A DNA stretch of 64,000 nt from Paenibacillus polymyxa M1. Its GTDB lineage: Bacteria; Bacillota; Bacilli; Paenibacillales; Paenibacillaceae. The first letter of the stretch is position 1. The number at the start of each line of letters is the position of its first letter. Positions 63,901-64,000 of this stretch are shown piece by piece. The DNA lies in the NCBI RefSeq assembly GCF_000237325.1, contig NC_017543.1, positions 1 to 64,000 on the forward strand, given 5' to 3'. A model generated the notes under the pieces. It was not told the origin of the DNA, did no database searches, and saw only the letters and a list, made by a program, of their open reading frames with translations. Position numbers and translations under genes: made by a program.

Positions 63901-64000
63901 ATCCTGAGGTATAAATGACATACGCTGCATTGTCCCCGTGGACATCAGGAGCTGGAGGATTCTCGTTATAATGCTCCGTCTGTTCGTCTAACAAATCCAC
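57998..64000 (-). CDS. Hybrid NRPS/PKS synthase, incomplete at the right edge
   Basis: At least 2000 aa, continuing beyond 64000. Order: adenylation domain (YVIYTSGSTGDPKG), carrier protein (DNFFDLGGHSLL), ketosynthase (TACSTSLVAVH, VEAHGTGTPLGD, KTNVGHLDAAAG), acyltransferase (GHSLGEYTAAC; GSAFHS, the malonyl type), a ketoreductase-like region, carrier protein (DDFFSLGGHSLLATQ) and a short C-terminal helix that may dock. The A-domain code reads V-D-A-M-S-S-I-A-D-K, close to the beta-alanine code VDWVISLADK. The KR lacks the GGxGxxG loop and has His where the catalytic Tyr should be, so the keto group should stay. It feeds the downstream NRPS. Confidence 0.92.
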   Translation of the reverse strand: MDLLDEQTEHYNENPPAPDVHGDNAAYVIYTSGSTGDPKGVVGLHRGILNRLRWGWETYPYSANEVCCHQAALTFVDAIAETFAPLLCGIPAVILPKKALQDPLILVDALLKHRISRIVMVPSLLRVLLETCAKRKEYLQDLRYWSVSGETLPQVLCERFFELLPGRTLINIYGSSEVSADATFHAMTSPPPGIGVPIGRPLRNMRICLLDERLRPIPLGVAGEICIGGAGLARGYLHHPDLTADRFIHFPHAEGPDERLYRTGDIGRLRPDGTLLFEGRRDHQVKIRGMRVELSEIESVLIRHPTVRNAVVTATEQNNRNKRLIAYVVQEGEPCDPAELRKFLSEYLPEHMIPAVYVPMDTLPVTVTGKIDRRALQSWTGASIPEKSVFTPPVTDMEQCITEIWKKSLQVERVSIHDNFFDLGGHSLLLVEVRDRLQTEISRELSIVELFQFPTVAKLARYLVGQSNEANSHFRQKRGTTEGTAAPFKRTNEVAIIGMAGRFPGAEGIEAFWSNLLHEECGIRSFSKEELGKAGVPEKMRGDRHFVNFGGKLEGIESFDAAFFGYTPGEAEILDPQHRVFLECAWEAMERAGYAPNGSDGAIGVYAGTTQSTYLLCSLLPRMDPADPTSMFAITTANHENYLATRVAYKLDFQGPGITIQTACSTSLVAVHTAAQALLAGECDMALAGGVTVKVPQTTGYLYREGSIVSTDGSCKAFDSEADGTVFANGAGVVILKRLDEALRDGDTIHAVIKGSAINNDGGRKVGYTAPSIGGQAEVIQMALDSAGVKPETISYVEAHGTGTPLGDPIELAALTKVFGASANGPWCGIGSVKTNVGHLDAAAGVASLIKVALSLRHEMLPASLHYTKGNPAVDWANSPFYVVDKTQPWTHDQSRHPRRAGVSSFGIGGTNAHVIVEQAPAQRTSDAPSAEEVLVLSARTPSALQTMCERLAAHLEAHPSQRLSDVAFTLQQGRKAFDHRWSAVCGSTEQALRALRGEDVSLVRTGIATAGERPVVFAFPGQGSQYVGMGAELYLQEAKYRETVDRCAELLKPQLGMDIRDALLGRDGFEEKQLEETWLTQPALFVTEYALAQLWMSVGVKPIALIGHSLGEYTAACIAGVFSLEEGLELVSVRGRLMQRCEAGAMAAVGMNASELAEQLQGTLEIAAINGPRMSVVTGRTEEVEELMVCMQEAGVECRRLRTGSAFHSSRMEAVLGELEEALKRVKLHAPQLPYVSNETGEWITKEQASNPAYWVSHTRRAVRFADNAEQVLKRYPNAVVIELGPGQTLTTLMRQSGCWEAEHRGMRTLPTYKTEGGERGQWLRSVAELWSGGLSIGWGALHESRVRNRIELPTYPFERQRYWIEPRLSQNASTLTRGRGLERLEPEQWLYEPVLRQTALSLWHPEECHGLWMVFEENHDGWIDLLAERLESTGQSIVRIRAASNFEKIDDQLYSLNPTNPEHYEKIFDSLSSDEPLIRIICSWSESESDFGGLAGFFQLSRAVQVYTCKIPVHIYIVTEGLYSIAGETEVHPERMILSGIGNVWMQEHEKGAFHLVDAMMPNHRLQASLMADAMLEDFVSASAGALRIYRNNRRWTVEYVPMTEMVEEKGIVQTSSATYLLIGPFDSKMQTFAQYLVQQPTNQGHVRIIVMNDTFDDADSINSPLIEADHMNVAGNTQHIASQVLKLEEQGAEVHFIPVKFQLQGALTEAIAQAAILYGNIIGVVYTDWSSEEINFVAGSDLNHTTVEVELGRTVKGLNELERALVQHRPKYCLIQSSIASKLGGLGLSIHAAAAAYTEAFVRRHNEQSDSVWHYIGWDAWSLDTAPELEKRGGELGRMAIRPQEGTHVWSQLMTSGNVHHYLVSTSDFTTRHNYAFQSWKAEQVDLDREQPLLQPRPVLPVPIVEPRHELEQQLADAWINLLGVAPIGVHDDFFSLGGHSLLATQVISWVNSRFPIEFSLKYFFEHPTVAEIAEAIELMLIEKLETMTEEQASQLL

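Overview
The window looks like an accessory-rich stretch of a low-G+C Firmicute chromosome, most probably Paenibacillus or a close relative. The reasons are AbrB-type and Spo0E-type regulators, strong GGAGG ribosome binding sites, A+T-rich intergenic DNA, a copper-amine-oxidase-like stalk protein, a YrpD-like secreted protein and a large hybrid NRPS/PKS locus. The many frameshifted genes and transposon scars resemble genomes such as P. larvae, but the species cannot be fixed from the sequence alone. No rRNA, tRNA or CRISPR array was seen.

1-11.4 kb: a run of minus-strand small genes, mostly unrecognised, starting with a broken diguanylate-cyclase gene. Recognisable members are a double-HTH regulator, a GNAT acetyltransferase, a D12-class adenine DNA methyltransferase with an N-terminal zinc ribbon, and a putative regulator (8287-9042) whose promoter carries two GTCGC-N4-GCGAC operators.

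11.9-20.5 kb: a segment bracketed by two direct copies of a roughly 170-bp hairpin-bearing repeat. It holds an AbrB/zinc/HTH regulator, a small Xre protein, a tyrosine recombinase and two large overlapping, unrecognised genes (842 and 641 aa). This is the best candidate for an undescribed mobile system.

20.5-28.2 kb: a SRAP (HMCES/YedK-like) protein, an Xre/DUF2325 pair divergent from two small genes across a three-site operator region, a decayed IS200/IS605 element whose tnpB contains a copied 140-bp piece of the DUF2325 gene, a membrane/GNAT-like protein and a phospholipase-D-fold protein.

28.4-42.4 kb: a transposon graveyard. Fifteen copies of an 18-bp motif (type A, GACAATAAAGTTGTGTAC) resemble Tn7 TnsB-binding sites, and a second motif family (type B) forms near-perfect inverted ends at 35917 and 42202. 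Between and beside these ends lie a second AbrB-type regulator, two secreted proteins, a Spo0E-like protein, a peptide-pheromone-like gene beside its broken regulator, a truncated cell-wall hydrolase, and a GMC oxidoreductase / LOG-family / EEP-nuclease trio. IS3 and Tn3 transposase scraps sit at the right end.

42.4-64 kb: a coiled-coil DNA-binding-like protein, then the left side of a minus-strand biosynthetic locus: MalT/LuxR-type regulator, ABC-2 exporter (two permeases and one ATPase), a DUF4097-like protein, a frameshifted PanP-type aspartate decarboxylase, an NRPS (C-A-NMT-PCP-reductase), and a hybrid A-PCP-KS-AT-KR-ACP protein that runs off the right edge. The first adenylation domain has a beta-alanine-like code, which fits the neighbouring beta-alanine-forming decarboxylase. 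The assembly line would add beta-alanine, one unreduced malonate unit (the KR looks dead) and an N-methylated threonine-like residue, then release reductively.
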